A stretch of 64,000 nt of DNA from Chrysopilus asiliformis (GCA_964034945.1 OZ035963.1:33635644-33699643), one strand, 5' to 3'. Numbered from the stretch's first letter, positions 33,301 through 44,341 are shown. Notes: generated by a model not told the origin, from the letters alone. Translations and numbers: made by a program.

Positions 33301-33965
33301 AACGCAGATCATTTTGCAAAAAATTGCGTAAAAATCGGTCCAGTAGTTTTTGAGTTTGGTAATATCAGACAGACCAACAAACAAACATCCTTTTTAAAAG
33401 CTTTTATTTAGCTCGCTATCTTGTTTGTCTGTTTGTCTGTCGGGGTCAAATCTTGCAATCAAATTTTGACCCACTTCCACTCATCCGATTCACTTGAAAT
33501 TTTGTACACTTATATAAGTCCGATGACAATACAATATTTTCTCTACTTCGTCCTTGTAAGGATAACGGAAGGTCCTGTAAGGATAACGTGATTATCCTTT
33601 TCTCCAAATTTTCCGGAAAAAAATCTATTCTGGGGGTTTTTGGGGTCGCTGATTCCGAATCTGTCATTAAAAAGTCTGTAAGGATAACGGAAGGTCCTGT
33701 AAGGATAACGAATATCCTTTTCCTCAAATTTTCTTATATTCAAAGACTAAAAAGAACAAAATAAAAAAAATTAAAAAATATTTTTTTAAAAAAGAGCTTT
33801 TATTAAAAAAATGCACTAAAAAGAAAAAAATAATTTTCTGGACGCTGTGTATCACAAATATAAAAGCTTTTAAAAAGCGAGATAAAGCATAAAACAATAA
33901 AATAATTATTTTTTTCTTTTTAGTGCATTTTTTTTAATAAAAGCTTTTTTTTAAAATTTTTTTTT
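33300..33965 (-). repeat. Repeat family F', copy 3, with hairpin tail
   Basis: CTGCTCCTGGCAACGCAGAT, then AAAATCGGTCCAGTAGTTTT, then GACAGACCAACAAACAAACA is a tail layout common in insect repeats. It is followed by GTCTGTCGGGGTCAAATCTT, CCACTTCCACTCATCCGATT, a duplicated GTAAGGATAACGGAAGGTCC, and the hairpin at 33765-33960 (AAAATGCACTAAAAAG and complement, AAGCTTTTATT). TTTTAAAAGCTTTTATTTAG at 33390 and its complement near 33855 form an outer inverted repeat. Confidence 0.55.
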
Positions 33966-35345
33966 TGATTTTTTATATATGTACATATATAGATGATCCC
34001 GGCGCTGCAAAAGCTATTTATTTCTGTGCTCATTGTGCATTAGATCCAAATATCAATTAAATACGCTATCGGTCTAAATTAGAGATATTTCTTTAAATTT
34101 TGTACACATACTGAGAGACAAACTGATATAAAGAAACACATTTTTTAAACGGCTGATTTCCCCGATAAAAAATTAGAAAAATGTGCATAAAATTACTAAA
34201 ACTTAAACATAAAATTATTTGTTATACTAGTATTTTTTCAAGTAAAACTAGGAATAATCTTGAAAATATGCAAAATCCTGAAAATCATATTATTAATACA
34301 TTCCAATAGAAAAAAATTAAAATAAAATATCCTCCATTCACATATGAGATGGAAATTTTAAATAAAAATAAAATAGTTGTATAAATTTACATGTAACATG
34401 TTTTTAGGGAGTAACCACAGTAATTTATAAGTGTTTGCGAATAAAGAAAACACCTTTGGTAAATTATGTCGTGCTAACAATACACTGCTATGTTTTATCT
34501 CCCCAAACAGTAAACCGAGTCGCATTAGATAAGGATCCTGTTTGGTCTGCAAGAAAATAAAGAGAATTTTGTTATTGTGCACAGTATTTTCTGTACTTTG
34601 TCTATATCGCACAGATTTATCATTCTCTTTCGCCACCTGTGCGATGGGATATCCTGTTCCTTTACCGTACCGAATAACGTAATAAATTATCCGACTGTAG
34701 AAATATAACAAAAGGTTATTTTTCTGCATGCCATTCAATGAAATCGATCTAAGGCAATGGATTGCTGTGAAAATTTCCGATTCTAATAAATAATTTTTAT
34801 ATGTCATTGATTTGAAGCGTAGAATAAAACTACATACACACACATATCTCTACTCATGTGTATTTGATATTTTCCCACTCACAATCGGTATAGCGTTTTT
34901 TTCTTTCTTTGCTATTCATGTGTGGAATTTTTTGTTGTTATTGTAGACACCTATCTGGAAAAAAATGATATCGGCCACCGATCCTAATTTTCACTTTTCT
35001 TCTGCAAACAGTAATTGGATTTGATATCAGCACAAAAACTGAAAATGCATGATTTATTGCTAATGACGACGAAGCTGAATTTTGCTATAAATTCCGCTCT
35101 ATAATAAACAAAGAGATTTCTTTTGGGAACATAAATTGTAATTCAAATTCAGTGGACATGCGTATATGTTCACCAATGATAAATCTGTGTAATTGAGTAT
35201 CTATGCATAAATACTCCCATTGTTTCATTGCAAAGAGATTACGTATCATTTTTACTTTCTTATACGAATTGTACACGGAGCGAAATAATAGGACATTTTC
35301 CTGATCAACATAAAACTTTCCTCTGCAATATTTAGTTTCGGAAAA
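33966..35345. other. Non-coding stretch with one unrecognised frame
   Basis: Apart from the minus-strand frame at 34358-34843 this stretch holds nothing I recognise. TACACACACACATATC near 34830 is a short CA run. Confidence 0.4.
34358..34843 (-). CDS. Unrecognised 161-codon open frame
   Basis: This is the longest stop-free frame in the window that is not explained by a transposon or microsatellite. Translation starts MCVCSFILRFKSMTYKNYLL and includes GKGTGYPIAQVAKENDKSVR and DPYLMRLGLLFGEIKHSSVL. It is rich in L, Y, K and N, as expected from AT-rich DNA. I see no domain, signal peptide or clear splice context. It could be an exon, a decayed mobile-element frame, or chance; chance is most likely. 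Confidence 0.15.
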   Translation of the reverse strand: MCVCSFILRFKSMTYKNYLLESEIFTAIHCLRSISLNGMQKNNLLLYFYSRIIYYVIRYGKGTGYPIAQVAKENDKSVRYRQSTENTVHNNKILFIFLQTKQDPYLMRLGLLFGEIKHSSVLLARHNLPKVFSLFANTYKLLWLLPKNMLHVNLYNYFIFI

Positions 35346-35364
35346 ATTACACGGAAAAAACATA

Positions 35365-36661
35365 ACGTATGTCCACAAAGTAGCTGCACAAACTTTAACT
35401 CTGAAAATCTCGAACAAACAGGCTGTTTTAGATTTGAATGTTTCTTTTGTTTGAAACATTCGTCTCCTGATAATAAGTTTTTAATCACTTTTTGTTTGCA
35501 TCTGACATGAAAGTTATAGAGCAATGCAATTTACGGAAGCGTGTCTATGATATGCTTGGACGTAGTGATAAAAAGTCTTGTTTGGACCATTTTCTTAAAG
35601 AAGGTTTTAATCGAAGAACCTTGTATAGCATATTTTCTCGTTATAACCAAGGTCGCGCTCCGGAAAACTTAAAAAAACGGGTAGACCAAAAAAGTTAAGT
35701 TCAAAAAAATTGAAAAAATTGAAAAAAGTATCAGAAAATCGAGTTGGTGTTAGTGTCCGAAAGCTTGCGCGAAAATTCGCAGTGTCCAAGTCCTGTATTT
35801 CGGTAAATTTGAAAAAGTTAAATTTAAAACATTACAAAAGAGAGAAAATTCCGAGATATACCGAAAAACAATTGTTAGAAATACCAAAAAGGGCCCGTTT
35901 GATGCGTACCAAATTCTTGAACAATCAAAAACTGATCATTATGGATGACGAGAAATATTTTACGTTTTCTAATGGTTCTGATAACACGACCAATAGTTTT
36001 TATACGGAAAATAAAAAGACAACACCAAATGAAGTAAAATATGTCAAAAAATTAAAGTTTGAACCCAAGGTGTTGGTATGGTGCGCTATTTCAGTGAAAG
36101 GGATTTCGCAATTGTTCATAAAAACGTCACGAAGTGTAGCAGTGAATTCGGACGTCTACATTAAATATTGTTTGACAAAATTGCATCGGTTTATTGAACA
36201 AAAGCATAAAGGAGACAAAATTATATTTTGGCCAGATTTAGCGCCATGCCATTACGCCAGAAACACCACGGATTGGCTGAAGTCAAAGAAAATTGATTTT
36301 ATACCAAAGGAAGCTAATCCTTCAAACATACCAGCGGCGCGGCCTATAGAAGGTTTTTGGGCTATTTTGTCCAGAATCGTTTACAAGGATGGTTGGGAAG
36401 CAACAAACGCTGAGGAGCTGAAAAAAAGAATCAGGGCTTCTGTTAAAAAAGTCGACCTTAAAGTGGTCCAGCACATGATGCAAGGAGTCAAATCTAAACT
36501 TCGGGTAATTGCAGATAACGGTCCAATATCAATAAACCACTAATATAATTTTTATTTAAATGTATGATGATAAAAGAATAAAATTTCATTTAGTGGCTGG
36601 TGCTTTTTAATTTTGTATATTTGTACTTTGAATTTTGTGCAGCTACTTTGTGGACATACGT
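35365..36661 (+). mobile_element. Tc1/mariner-type transposon of the D,D37E (ITmD37E) group
   Basis: Terminal inverted repeats of 28 bp, ACGTATGTCCACAAAGTAGC continuing to TGCACAAA, are identical at both ends and lie next to TA duplications (35363-35364, 36662-36663). Deleting the element restores ACGGAAAAAACATATGGGAACC-type sequence, exactly what the other J copies show, so boundaries are firm. At 1297 bp with one transposase gene it is the least damaged transposon in the window. Confidence 0.88.
35507..36543 (+). pseudogene. D,D37E transposase, one frameshift from intact
   Basis: ATG at 35507 opens MKVIEQCNLRKRVYDMLG, an N-terminal helix-turn-helix. The frame breaks in an A-run at about 35668-35675, where one A appears to be missing. 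The next frame carries a GRPKK linker typical between the two DNA-binding subdomains of Tc1/mariner proteins, then a second helix-turn-helix (VGVSVRKLARKFAVSKSCIS). The catalytic residues are all present: first D in LIIMDDEKYF, second in IIFWPDLAPCHYA, and E in AARPIEGFWA, with 37 residues between the last two. The frame ends naturally before the right terminal repeat. About 345 codons in total, the family's usual size. D,D37E elements are known from mosquitoes and other animals. A sequencing error or a recent mutation could explain the break. Confidence 0.85.
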
Positions 36662-37301
36662 TATGGGAACCGTTCCACCAAAATCGCATGCTCCAGTCCC
36701 CTATTTATGGGAAAAATCGGCAAAGTGGTCAAATATGGGAGTTATTCCTATAAAAAAATTGGAACTGTTCCCAAATTTTTTAGGTCATAATCCAACAAAA
36801 AATTGTCGTATTCTTTTTTTTGTGTAATGATTCCCAAAACTATGGTAGGAATTTCTGCATACGTTAGAGATGTCACAACAAAAAAATTGGGAACGTTCCC
36901 TTTTGTAAGTACTCAATCCTAAAAAAGAGAATGAATCCGATAAAACGTTGTAAAATCTCCATTAATTATCTCTCTCCTATAAATATGCGCGACATTCTCA
37001 TTTGAAATAGGATTCGTTCCTATAATTATAGTAGGAAGTTCTATCCGAATAGGATTGACTATTTTTTTATTGGATTCTGACCAATCTAAAGGGGACAGAC
37101 AAAAATTCAGATTATCGAATATACGAACGAGATAGGTAAGTTCGAGGAGTTTGAAAATATCAAACAGCTCGAGTATAAAAATGCCCTGTAATTAAAAAAT
37201 TCTTCCGACACAAGTGTTAAGAGCCAAATACAATGATACCCACACAAGATTTACGGCGACATTTCAGGTTTTAAACTCATAGGACTCTATGCTTCTATAT
37301 A

Positions 37302-38233
37302 AAGGGTGGTTAAATTTTAAGGGCCGATGTTGAATGTGAACCACACCTAAACGTCAAGTTTTTTTCTGCATTTCATTTGACATTTCTCAATTTCAGACTA
37401 ACTCTATTTGAACCATGGAAAGATACACAATCGAATGGCCGCCGCGACCTCGGCGGCACACCTCCATCCGATGGTCCAAATTTTCGATGACGCTGAGGCA
37501 TAATTGAGGTTCTATGCCGTTAATGTGCCGAATTATCTCATCCTTTAGCTCTTGAATTGTTGCTGGCTTATCGACGTACACCTTTTCTTTCAAATAACCC
37601 CAAAGAAAGAAGTCCAACGGTGTCAAATCACATGATCTTGGCGGCCAATTGACATCGCCACCACATGAGATAACACGGCCATTAAATTTGTCGCGCAAAA
37701 GAGCGATTGTTTCGGTAACTGTGTGGCAAGTGGCACCGTCCTGTTGAAACCACATATCGTCCACATCTATATCTTCCAATTCGGGCCATAACAAGTTCGT
37801 TATCATCTCACGATAGCGAACACCATTCACAGTAACTGCCTGACCGGCCTCATTTTGGAAAAAATACGGCCCGATGATGCCGCCAGCCCATAAACCGCAC
37901 CAAACAGTCACTCTTTGTGGGTGCATTGGTTTTTCGACAATCACTCTTGGATTATCATTCGCCCAAATGCGGCTGTTCTGCTTATTGACGAATCCACTGA
38001 GGTGAAAATGTGCCTCATCACTGAAGATGATTTTCTTCGAAAATTGATCATCCACTGTTGCCATTTCTTGCCACCATTCTGACCATTGACGACGCGTTGC
38101 TCGATTGTGTATCTTTCCATGGTTCAAATTGAGTTAGTCTGAAATTGAGAAATGTCAAATGAAATGCAGAAAAAAACTTGACATTTAGGTGTGGTTCACA
38201 TTCAACATCGGCCCTTAAAATTTAACCACCCTT
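37302..38233 (-). mobile_element. Rosa-type mariner with 133-bp inverted ends, nested in J
   Basis: TA flanks both ends (37300-37301, 38234-38235). Arms 37302-37434 and 38101-38233 are inverted copies differing at only two positions by eye. They start AAGGGTGGTTAAATTTTAAG and extend past the transposase start codon (CATGGAAAGATACACAATCG). Ordinary mariner repeats are about 30 bp, so the distal end has been replaced by an inverted copy of the 5' end. The element is 932 bp, against about 1.3 kb for full-length mariners. Confidence 0.88.
37393..38127 (-). pseudogene. Rosa (D,D41D) transposase, catalytic part intact, DNA-binding part deleted
   Basis: The start MERYTIEQR (ATG at 38120 on the minus strand) is fused out of frame to RRQWSEWWQEMA, so most of the helix-turn-helix region is gone. 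The downstream frame is uninterrupted: first D in KIIFSDEAHFHLSGFVNKQN, then VTVWCGLWAGGIIGPYFFQN. The second D is in WFQQDGATCHT and the third in CDLTPLDFFLWG, exactly 41 residues apart. HRMEVCRRGRGGH is the usual C terminus. The last codons (after RGRGGH) run into the inverted copy of the 5' end. It could not bind its own ends but is a good catalytic-domain reference. Confidence 0.85.
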
Positions 38234-39599
38234 TACAATGAATCCGACCAACTTTGCAGCCGTAAAAAGTTTAATCGAATTTAATTTTTGTAGGCCAGCT
38301 CGCATACAAAATTTAACGGAGTCCTACATAATATTGGAGTCACTTCCAAAAACAGTGGGAATGATTCCATTCCATAAAGTTGGCCCTCCATTACCATGAC
38401 TTTTCCCAACTGCAAAAAAATAGAGACACATTTATGTAAAGATACCTTGGCCAGAAAGGGAGATAAGAATCAACTGCAAAAATTTGTCGGCAACTGCAAA
38501 AATAATTTTCCCTCTTTTTTTATGGCGATTTTATGGTTGCAGTTGACGGACTTGAACTTTTTTATAGCGATTTCTACTACAATCACACATTGTCCCTGTA
38601 AGTGAATAGTGAGCACAGACACATACAAAGTGCTATTATAGCGTAGCTGTCATTTTTCATGGAGGGGTTGAAAATTATACAGCTCTATAGCTTCATTTAT
38701 ATGCCAATTTGAACCTTATATTCATAGCATAAGGTTTAATATGATTGATATAAAGTTGTTAAACTGGAAGGGAAAGCGTTTATACTTGTATTCAGTCATT
38801 CCTATTTAGATCTATATATAAGTCTATCTTGCTCTAGTTTTCTGCATTTTTTTGCAGTTACAGAAGTCATGATAATAGAGATCCTCCTTAATATAGCTTT
38901 GTTTCCCCCTCAGTATAGAAATGTCTCCAGTAAAAATTAAGAACGGGTGCTACTTTTGGTGGAATATCTCCATTCTTCTCTGAGCCCTATATATATCGTA
39001 ATGATTCCACGGAAACTAGGACTAGTTCCAATATTCATAGAAGAATTTGCTACAAAATGGTGTAACGAACGTTTGGTATGCGGATTTTTTCCCGTGTATG
39101 TGAAAAATGATATTTTTTTTCAGAAAACCCCGATAATCGTTAAAGACACGTATAACCGAGGTACATGTTATTTCTCATCTCATATGGCTGCCATATGAAA
39201 TAATGTAACGGTACTTTTTGATAGCAAACTACGATTTTCGTGAAACTTATTTACAAAAAATTTCAAATCGCTAGCTTAACACGTTCTCGAGCTATTTAAC
39301 ATACGTAAAAACAGACACACCAACAGACTGATAAACAGATGCACGGAAATCTTCATAATTTTGCGGGAAATGGATTTCGTAATGATCAGAGTGTTTCTAT
39401 CTGCCCCCGTTCTCAAGTCGGTCTCCATCATGAATACAATACTTTCCCTCAATAGAAGAGGAAAGTAATAGGAATATATGAGATAGTGAAATTTTTTGAT
39501 AACGACTCCCAAACAAAAGGGGTGTTCATGCCAAAAAATAGGAAATTTTCCCAAAATTCCAAGAATAATTCCCTATTTTTAGCTTTGCACTAGGAGTGT

Positions 39600-40070
39600 G
39601 GCAGAGACCGAAACGGTGAAAAGTCAGGACTATACGGTGGATGCATCAAAACTTCCTAACTCAACTGGTTCAATTTTTGCCAAGCCATCTAGCGTTGTAG
39701 TGGTGGACTACAACACCTCAATCAATCGATTGGTCAACACCTCAATCAATCGCTTGGTCAACACCTCAATCAATCGCTTATGATGTACGAGTCCCGTCCT
39801 GTCCCTGCGCAGCTTCACCCCGCTTCCACCACGATCTTTTTCGCATTATGTTGCCATACATGATCTATTTTTCATCGCCTTTACCAACCGCTTCAAAAAT
39901 GGCTAGATTTCATTCATTTTCACGATCTGATTCATTTTTGCGATTGAATAACTTTTGCTATACTGCACATATTTCAATGAAATTTTATTCCAATAGTAGC
40001 TTAGTTCTACTGTTATTGTGTATCAGAGTCATTTGCTGAGAAAAAGGCCTAATATTTTTTCCGCAACCCA
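39600..40070 (-). pseudogene. Mariner (D,D34D type) transposase relic
   Basis: On the minus strand the frames read PFLKRLVKA, GDEK(stop)IMYGNIMRKR then SWWKRGEAAQ, VVVHHYNARW and VLMHPPYSPDFSPFRSLP. These are, in order, the first-aspartate GDEKW block, the RKRSW block, the HDNARPH second-aspartate block (D changed to Y) and the YSPDLAPSDFHLF block of classical mariners. The tryptophan after GDEK is a stop, the second aspartate is lost and there are at least three frameshifts. No terminal repeats were found. It belongs to a different mariner group from the rosa copies. Confidence 0.7.
39711..39779. repeat. 24-bp tandem repeat, three copies
   Basis: CAACACCTCAATCAATCG plus CTTGGT (first copy ATTGGT) is repeated three times inside the mariner relic. 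It creates the repeated residues NTSINRLV in a plus-strand frame that is not a gene. Confidence 0.85.
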
Positions 40071-40074
40071 AAAT

Positions 40075-41245
40075 ATGCATTTGAACTTTTTGACTAAATT
40101 AGTTGCCACCTGTCAAAAATCCCTAGACACTGCGTCCGCAGAACTATATAATCCTTTCGTTTGAGAATGACGTACCCCTACATAAAGTCTAATAAAAGAA
40201 GAAGATTTAAAATTTCATAACCTATGATTTTAACTATCTTTTAACAACATAAGGTACCACTCAATAGATTGCCAAGCGGCTTGTGCCGAAATTTACCCCA
40301 GGATACACACTAAAATATTAAAATCCCTGCTGATTTCTTCAAAAAAAGTAACGAAGAATCTTGGAAATTCCCAAAAGTAAGTAATTGGAAGCAATTTTGT
40401 ATGGTTTTATTTTCTCTGCCATTTACCCATAAGTGTGACCACAATTTCAAGCAACATGAGAATGTATAACTTTTGGTTTTGAATCTTACAAAAGCTATAC
40501 TCTTATATGGATTGTTTAAATGTCGTAAAAGTATGATTGGTTTTTACCTGCTCGAGTTAATTAGCAGTGCACGAGTAGTATTCTGACATTTCCTAATAAT
40601 AACCATTTTATAGTATAGCTCGTTTTGAAATCCTCATGAATAATCCTTCCGTTTATTATTAGAAAAATAAATTTGCACCTACTTAAGATGAAAAGTATTT
40701 TTTATGAAAAATAACCGTTCCAAGTAGCGGTAAATGACTATTTTGGTAGCATCTGGAATTATAGCAAATCATTGAAAAATAATTTTTCCATAACAATAGC
40801 GCTAATTGTAAGTACTTTGCACTAGGGGTGTGGAGTCGGTAGCTAAGCCTTCGACTCCGACTCCTGAAAGTCTAGAAGGGCTAAGTCCAACTCCAACTCC
40901 AACTCCGACTTTTTCGGCTAAAAAAATCATTAAATCACAGCAAACCCCAAATCAAACATTGTTTTTGGTTGCAAAACATTGAGGTTCGACCTGAACTAGC
41001 GGCCAATGAAGGTCAAATAACCGGTTCGGAACCGGTCGACAAATTTTCTCCGACGCCGACTCTTGTGGCATTTTCGACTGGCAGATTCAGAGCAGGGTCT
41101 GCCGCAGTGAGCAAGGTATTTTTAAGCAGATCTCGAGCAGATTTCGAGCACCTCCACTTTGTAAACTAATATTATTCACACTTATTGATTTTTCCCTTAA
41201 GTTGACACTGCCCTAATATATTTGTGACCAAATGGAATTCTTCTT
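40075..41245. other. Mostly unrecognised; GGAGTCGG-type motif cluster at 40826-40925
   Basis: GGGGTGTGGAGTCGG then CTTCGACTCCGACTCC and CCAACTCCAACTCCAACTCC form a dense cluster of GAGTCGG/CGACTCC words next to GCACTAGGGGTGTGG, which could be a hAT-like tip. A weak partner (CCGACGCCGACTCTTGTGG) lies at 41050-41070. I cannot define an element. Confidence 0.3.
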
Positions 41246-41599
41246 CACTACACTGTAGAAAATGGATTTGAATTTAAACCGAAAAATGGGGTAAAAACGG
41301 GGTAAATTTGCAAAAACGTCGTAAAATTTCGAAAAAAAAATCAGAATTTAGCTCGCACACCATTTAAGTTGTAAACTCACCCAAAAAAACATTAATCTTA
41401 CACTACAAATAGGGTAATTTTGCGTAAAATTTCGACCAATATTCATATTTTTACCCTCATTTTGGTGTAAAAACACGCTCGCAGGGTATTTTTGCATTAT
41501 TGTACGGACAATTTCATTATTTCACAACGCAATTGACGGCATTAGCGTGTTTGATGAGTCATTTGATCGCCATTCCAGAAATGGTTCAATGGTTAAACA

Positions 41600-41760
41600 C
41601 TAACAGCATTATTAATAAAAAATCCCTAACACGGAGATAACTCATGTGCTAACTAACTCCGAGATAGCAAACTTATACATTAGTTAACTATTCTTATTAA
41701 TAAAAATTTTTCCTCCATATAATAGCTAACTCGTATTTTATTTAAAAATTTAGCTTGAAT
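41600..41760. repeat. Left arm of a GTTAACT-rich inverted pair (partner 44740-44910)
   Basis: AACACTAACAGCATTATTAA, ACGGAGATAACTCATG, GTGCTAACTAACTCCGAGAT and TTAGTTAACTATTCTTATTA match, in reverse, GAGTTAACTAACGTCAGTTA, ATTAATAAGAATTTCGAGTT and TTAACTAACGTTTATTAATA at 44740-44910. The pair brackets the zinc-finger element at 41980-44661, so it may be the ends of a further TIR element. Confidence 0.45.
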
Positions 41761-42589
41761 ACGGCAACCCTTGTGCCAAATTGTACCATAAAATACGAAA
41801 ATCTTTTACATTTGACTCATATTTGGGTTTTTTAAATTCGTTTCCTTGGAGACGGTATTAAAATAGGAGTGAAATTAGTGTTTTTATTTTAATTGTGATT
41901 GACTGCAAAGTAATTAAAAATGGAAAATTTAAAAATTGAACGAAAGCGATCAGAAAATTGGTGTTCAAGTGATAAGGTACACAGTTAAAAATATTTACAA
42001 CATTAAGTGTTGGCAAAAAAGGTGCCAACATTCAATGTTGTAAATTTACACATCACTTGTAAATTTACATACCTGTTGGAAAATTACAATCGAGAATGTA
42101 AAATTATTGTACACTTTTTGTATGTACAATTACAAACTAATTTTGTAAAAATTACATAATTAGTTTGTGAAATTCAATTTCAAATCTTAAAAAATTACTT
42201 ACCTTAAATGTGAATTTACATGCCAAAAATGTAAAATTACATCCTTAAAGAGTAAAATTAAATATTTAGAATGTGAAATTACCAATTTTTCACAAAACTG
42301 TTATAAAGTTTTACAATACTTAAATTGTAAATTCATTTTAGTATTGTCGTTTGAACTTATTTCGTTTCAAGTATCTGATGTAAAAAGTAGATGAGTCGTA
42401 CCCAAATTTAGTGCTAAAATTACAATGGACAAGAGAAAAAAATATTTCACACAAAAAATATGTTTATTTTGTTGTTTTATAATACATATGTTATATCATA
42501 TAACTCAGTTCATTTTAATTTTTTTACAGATTAAAAATTCAGGTAATTTCGTTTTGTACATATAAATTCAGTTCATTTTCTTTCTTACA

Positions 42590-43046
42590 TAAATAAATTC
42601 AGTTCAACTTTTTTTTAGTATTTCATTATTTTCAGCTAGAAATTTACTCATTTCTGCTAAAAAAAATTGAATAACCTTATTCGGTAAATTGAATTTTGTC
42701 CGTAATTTCAACAATAATGATGAAATATGTTTCGGATTGTAGGAATTATCAACACTAGTATCGGATACGAAGTCCTGTTCTTCACTGCAACCTACAACAT
42801 ATTCATGATATTCTTTTGCCTCATGTTCAGATTTTTTAAATTTTGGTTGAATCTGGATTCAGAAATTCGGTGATTTCTACGAGCATGAGATTTGTAATTT
42901 TCATATTTCGAGAAAGTTTAGCCGCAATTCGCTACAACGCACTTAAAAGTGAGGTTATGGTCCAATCTATGTGTTGATTGATGTTTAATCAAGGGTCGAT
43001 ACCCTTAGAAACTTCTTTTCACAATTCAAACAAACATACATTTTAC
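42590..43046 (-). pseudogene. Decayed two-C2H2-zinc-finger protein of the 41.98-44.66 kb element
   Basis: Starting at about 43046 the translation opens MYVCLNCEKKFLRVSTL. After a one-base frameshift it continues IKHQSTHRLDHNLTFKCVV, ANCG(stop)TFSKYENYKSH and ARRNH. Finger 1 is C-x2-C-x12-H-x3-H and finger 2 is C-x4-C-x12-H-x4-H, both canonical. After a second frameshift it reads SEHEAKEYHEYVVGCSEEQD, then ISSLLLKLRTKFNLPNKVIQ and FFLAEMSKFLAEN. A zinc-finger pair followed by a leucine-rich helical segment recalls uncharacterised, repeated metazoan genes suspected to be transposon-borne. No catalytic domain remains. At least one stop and two frameshifts. Confidence 0.6.
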
Positions 43047-43626
43047 TTAAATTTGCAAAAAATATACCTTATTTATTAAGTTACATTAGTTTTTTACGCA
43101 AGAATAGCCGGCCACGTTTACTAGACGAATGACAATGACAAAAGACAGATTCCGCTTTTCTGTGTGAATCTTCGTGTTGCCAAAGTTGCGAAATTACAAC
43201 AGAGAATTGAATTTCACACAAATAAAATGTAATTTTACATACTGAATTTAATTTTAGTCTTTTTGTATGTAAAAAGTAAGAACCTTTTCCTTTTTGGAAG
43301 TCGGTTAAAAATACAAATTGTGGTTTGTAAGATTTACATTCTTTTTTAAATTACAGTACACTCGCGGTATAGTGAACGCGTCATATAGTGAACTCGCGAT
43401 ATAGTGTTCATGATTTTTTTTTTACATTGATCGCTCTAAATAGTGAACAACTCATTTTTTTGCTGCTCGAAATAGTGAACAAAATTTACAAAGTACCGCA
43501 AAGAAACCAAATAAAGAGAATATTCTAACAGAACTTTCATAAATTCGAGTCTAGGCCACAGCTTTTGTTGTTCTAGTCTATGGAAAAGTATTTTTATCCT
43601 TAGTCACATGCAGTTCTTTATTGGAA

Positions 43627-43755
43627 ATGGCTAAAAGAAAACATCTCTCCCTTAGAAATAAGTGCGATTTAATCGATGATTATAAGGCCGGTAGAAGTGT
43701 AACTACATTGGCTTTGAAATGTGGTGTTGCAAAATCCACAGTTTGTGCTAGAAAA
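43627..43755 (+). pseudogene. pogo/Tigger transposase N-terminal fragment
   Basis: MAKRKHLSLRNKCDLIDDYK continues to AGRSVTTLALKCGVAKSTVC. This is the Psq/CENP-B-type helix-turn-helix that opens pogo-family transposases (KRK...L..K..II...E.G......A...GV.KSTV). The frame ends at a small duplication (AATCCACAGTTTGTGCTA twice, about 25 bp apart) and the GTCY element. The second DNA-binding domain and DDE domain are missing. Confidence 0.75.
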
Positions 43756-43772
43756 ACACAATCCACAGTTTG

Positions 43773-44165
43773 TGCTATAATTGCCAATCTGGCAATCGAG
43801 ACCCGTATGGTGATATTCGTATCAAAATTCGAACAGTTGTACCAAAATTCCACTTTGAAGTCAAACTTTCCAATAAGATTTTTTTAAATTTATTCCAATC
43901 GGATTTTGATGTATGGGAGTTTTATGTAGAATCATATCCTAAATAACTTTTGTTCTTGCACTTTTTTGATAAGATGCACCGTTTTTGAGATATTTACAAA
44001 ACCGTTTTCGTTCGTATGGGGGGTACCCCCCCTAATGGTCCATTTTTGCCCATTAACGAACTTAGCCTCGCATTTTACGAAAAACGGATCCACGCAAAAT
44101 TTCAAGTCTCTAGCTCAATCCGTGCGCCCGTAATCCGCGCCACAGACAGACGGACAGACAGACGC

Positions 44166-44203
<38 letters not shown>

Positions 44204-44341
44204 GGACATGCAGAAATTAATTATTTTTATCATTCTAAACACACTGGTGTAATTCATTTTTGTGTGTGATGACGGGATCTTGGCGTTACAAACGGTAAGG
44301 CAAAGTTAATATACCCTTTGGTTTCACCATACGGGTATAAA
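43773..44341 (-). mobile_element. GTCY-repeat element, type A, copy 4 (reverse)
   Basis: Full-length reverse copy from GCTATAATTGCCAATCTGGC to the complement of the TATACCC head at 44340. It has one monomer, the CCGTAATCCGCGCCACAGAC junction and a (GACA)n tract at 44147-44208. It is the innermost member of the 41-45 kb nest. Confidence 0.82.

Larger units (their letters stand above)
35350..39096 (+). mobile_element. Element J, copy 1, carrying two nested transposons
   Basis: Left end CACGGAAAAAACA follows TA (35348-35349). The right end, read inward as the complement, is CACGGGAAAAAATCCGCATA, with TA outside (39097-39098). Without the nested D,D37E (35365-36661) and rosa (37302-38233) elements the core is about 1.5 kb. 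It is studded with dyads such as GGGAACCGTTCC, GGAACTGTTCCC, GGGAACGTTCCC and GGAATGATTCC. Most of the core is matched in reverse by 50999-52185, and its first part by 30060-30443. It has no coding capacity of its own and is a large non-autonomous element of unknown superfamily. Confidence 0.65.

Noticed and set aside
35085..35524. Minus-strand frames of 90-124 codons
   Set aside because: They cross the end of element J and the terminal repeat of the D,D37E transposon and resemble no protein.
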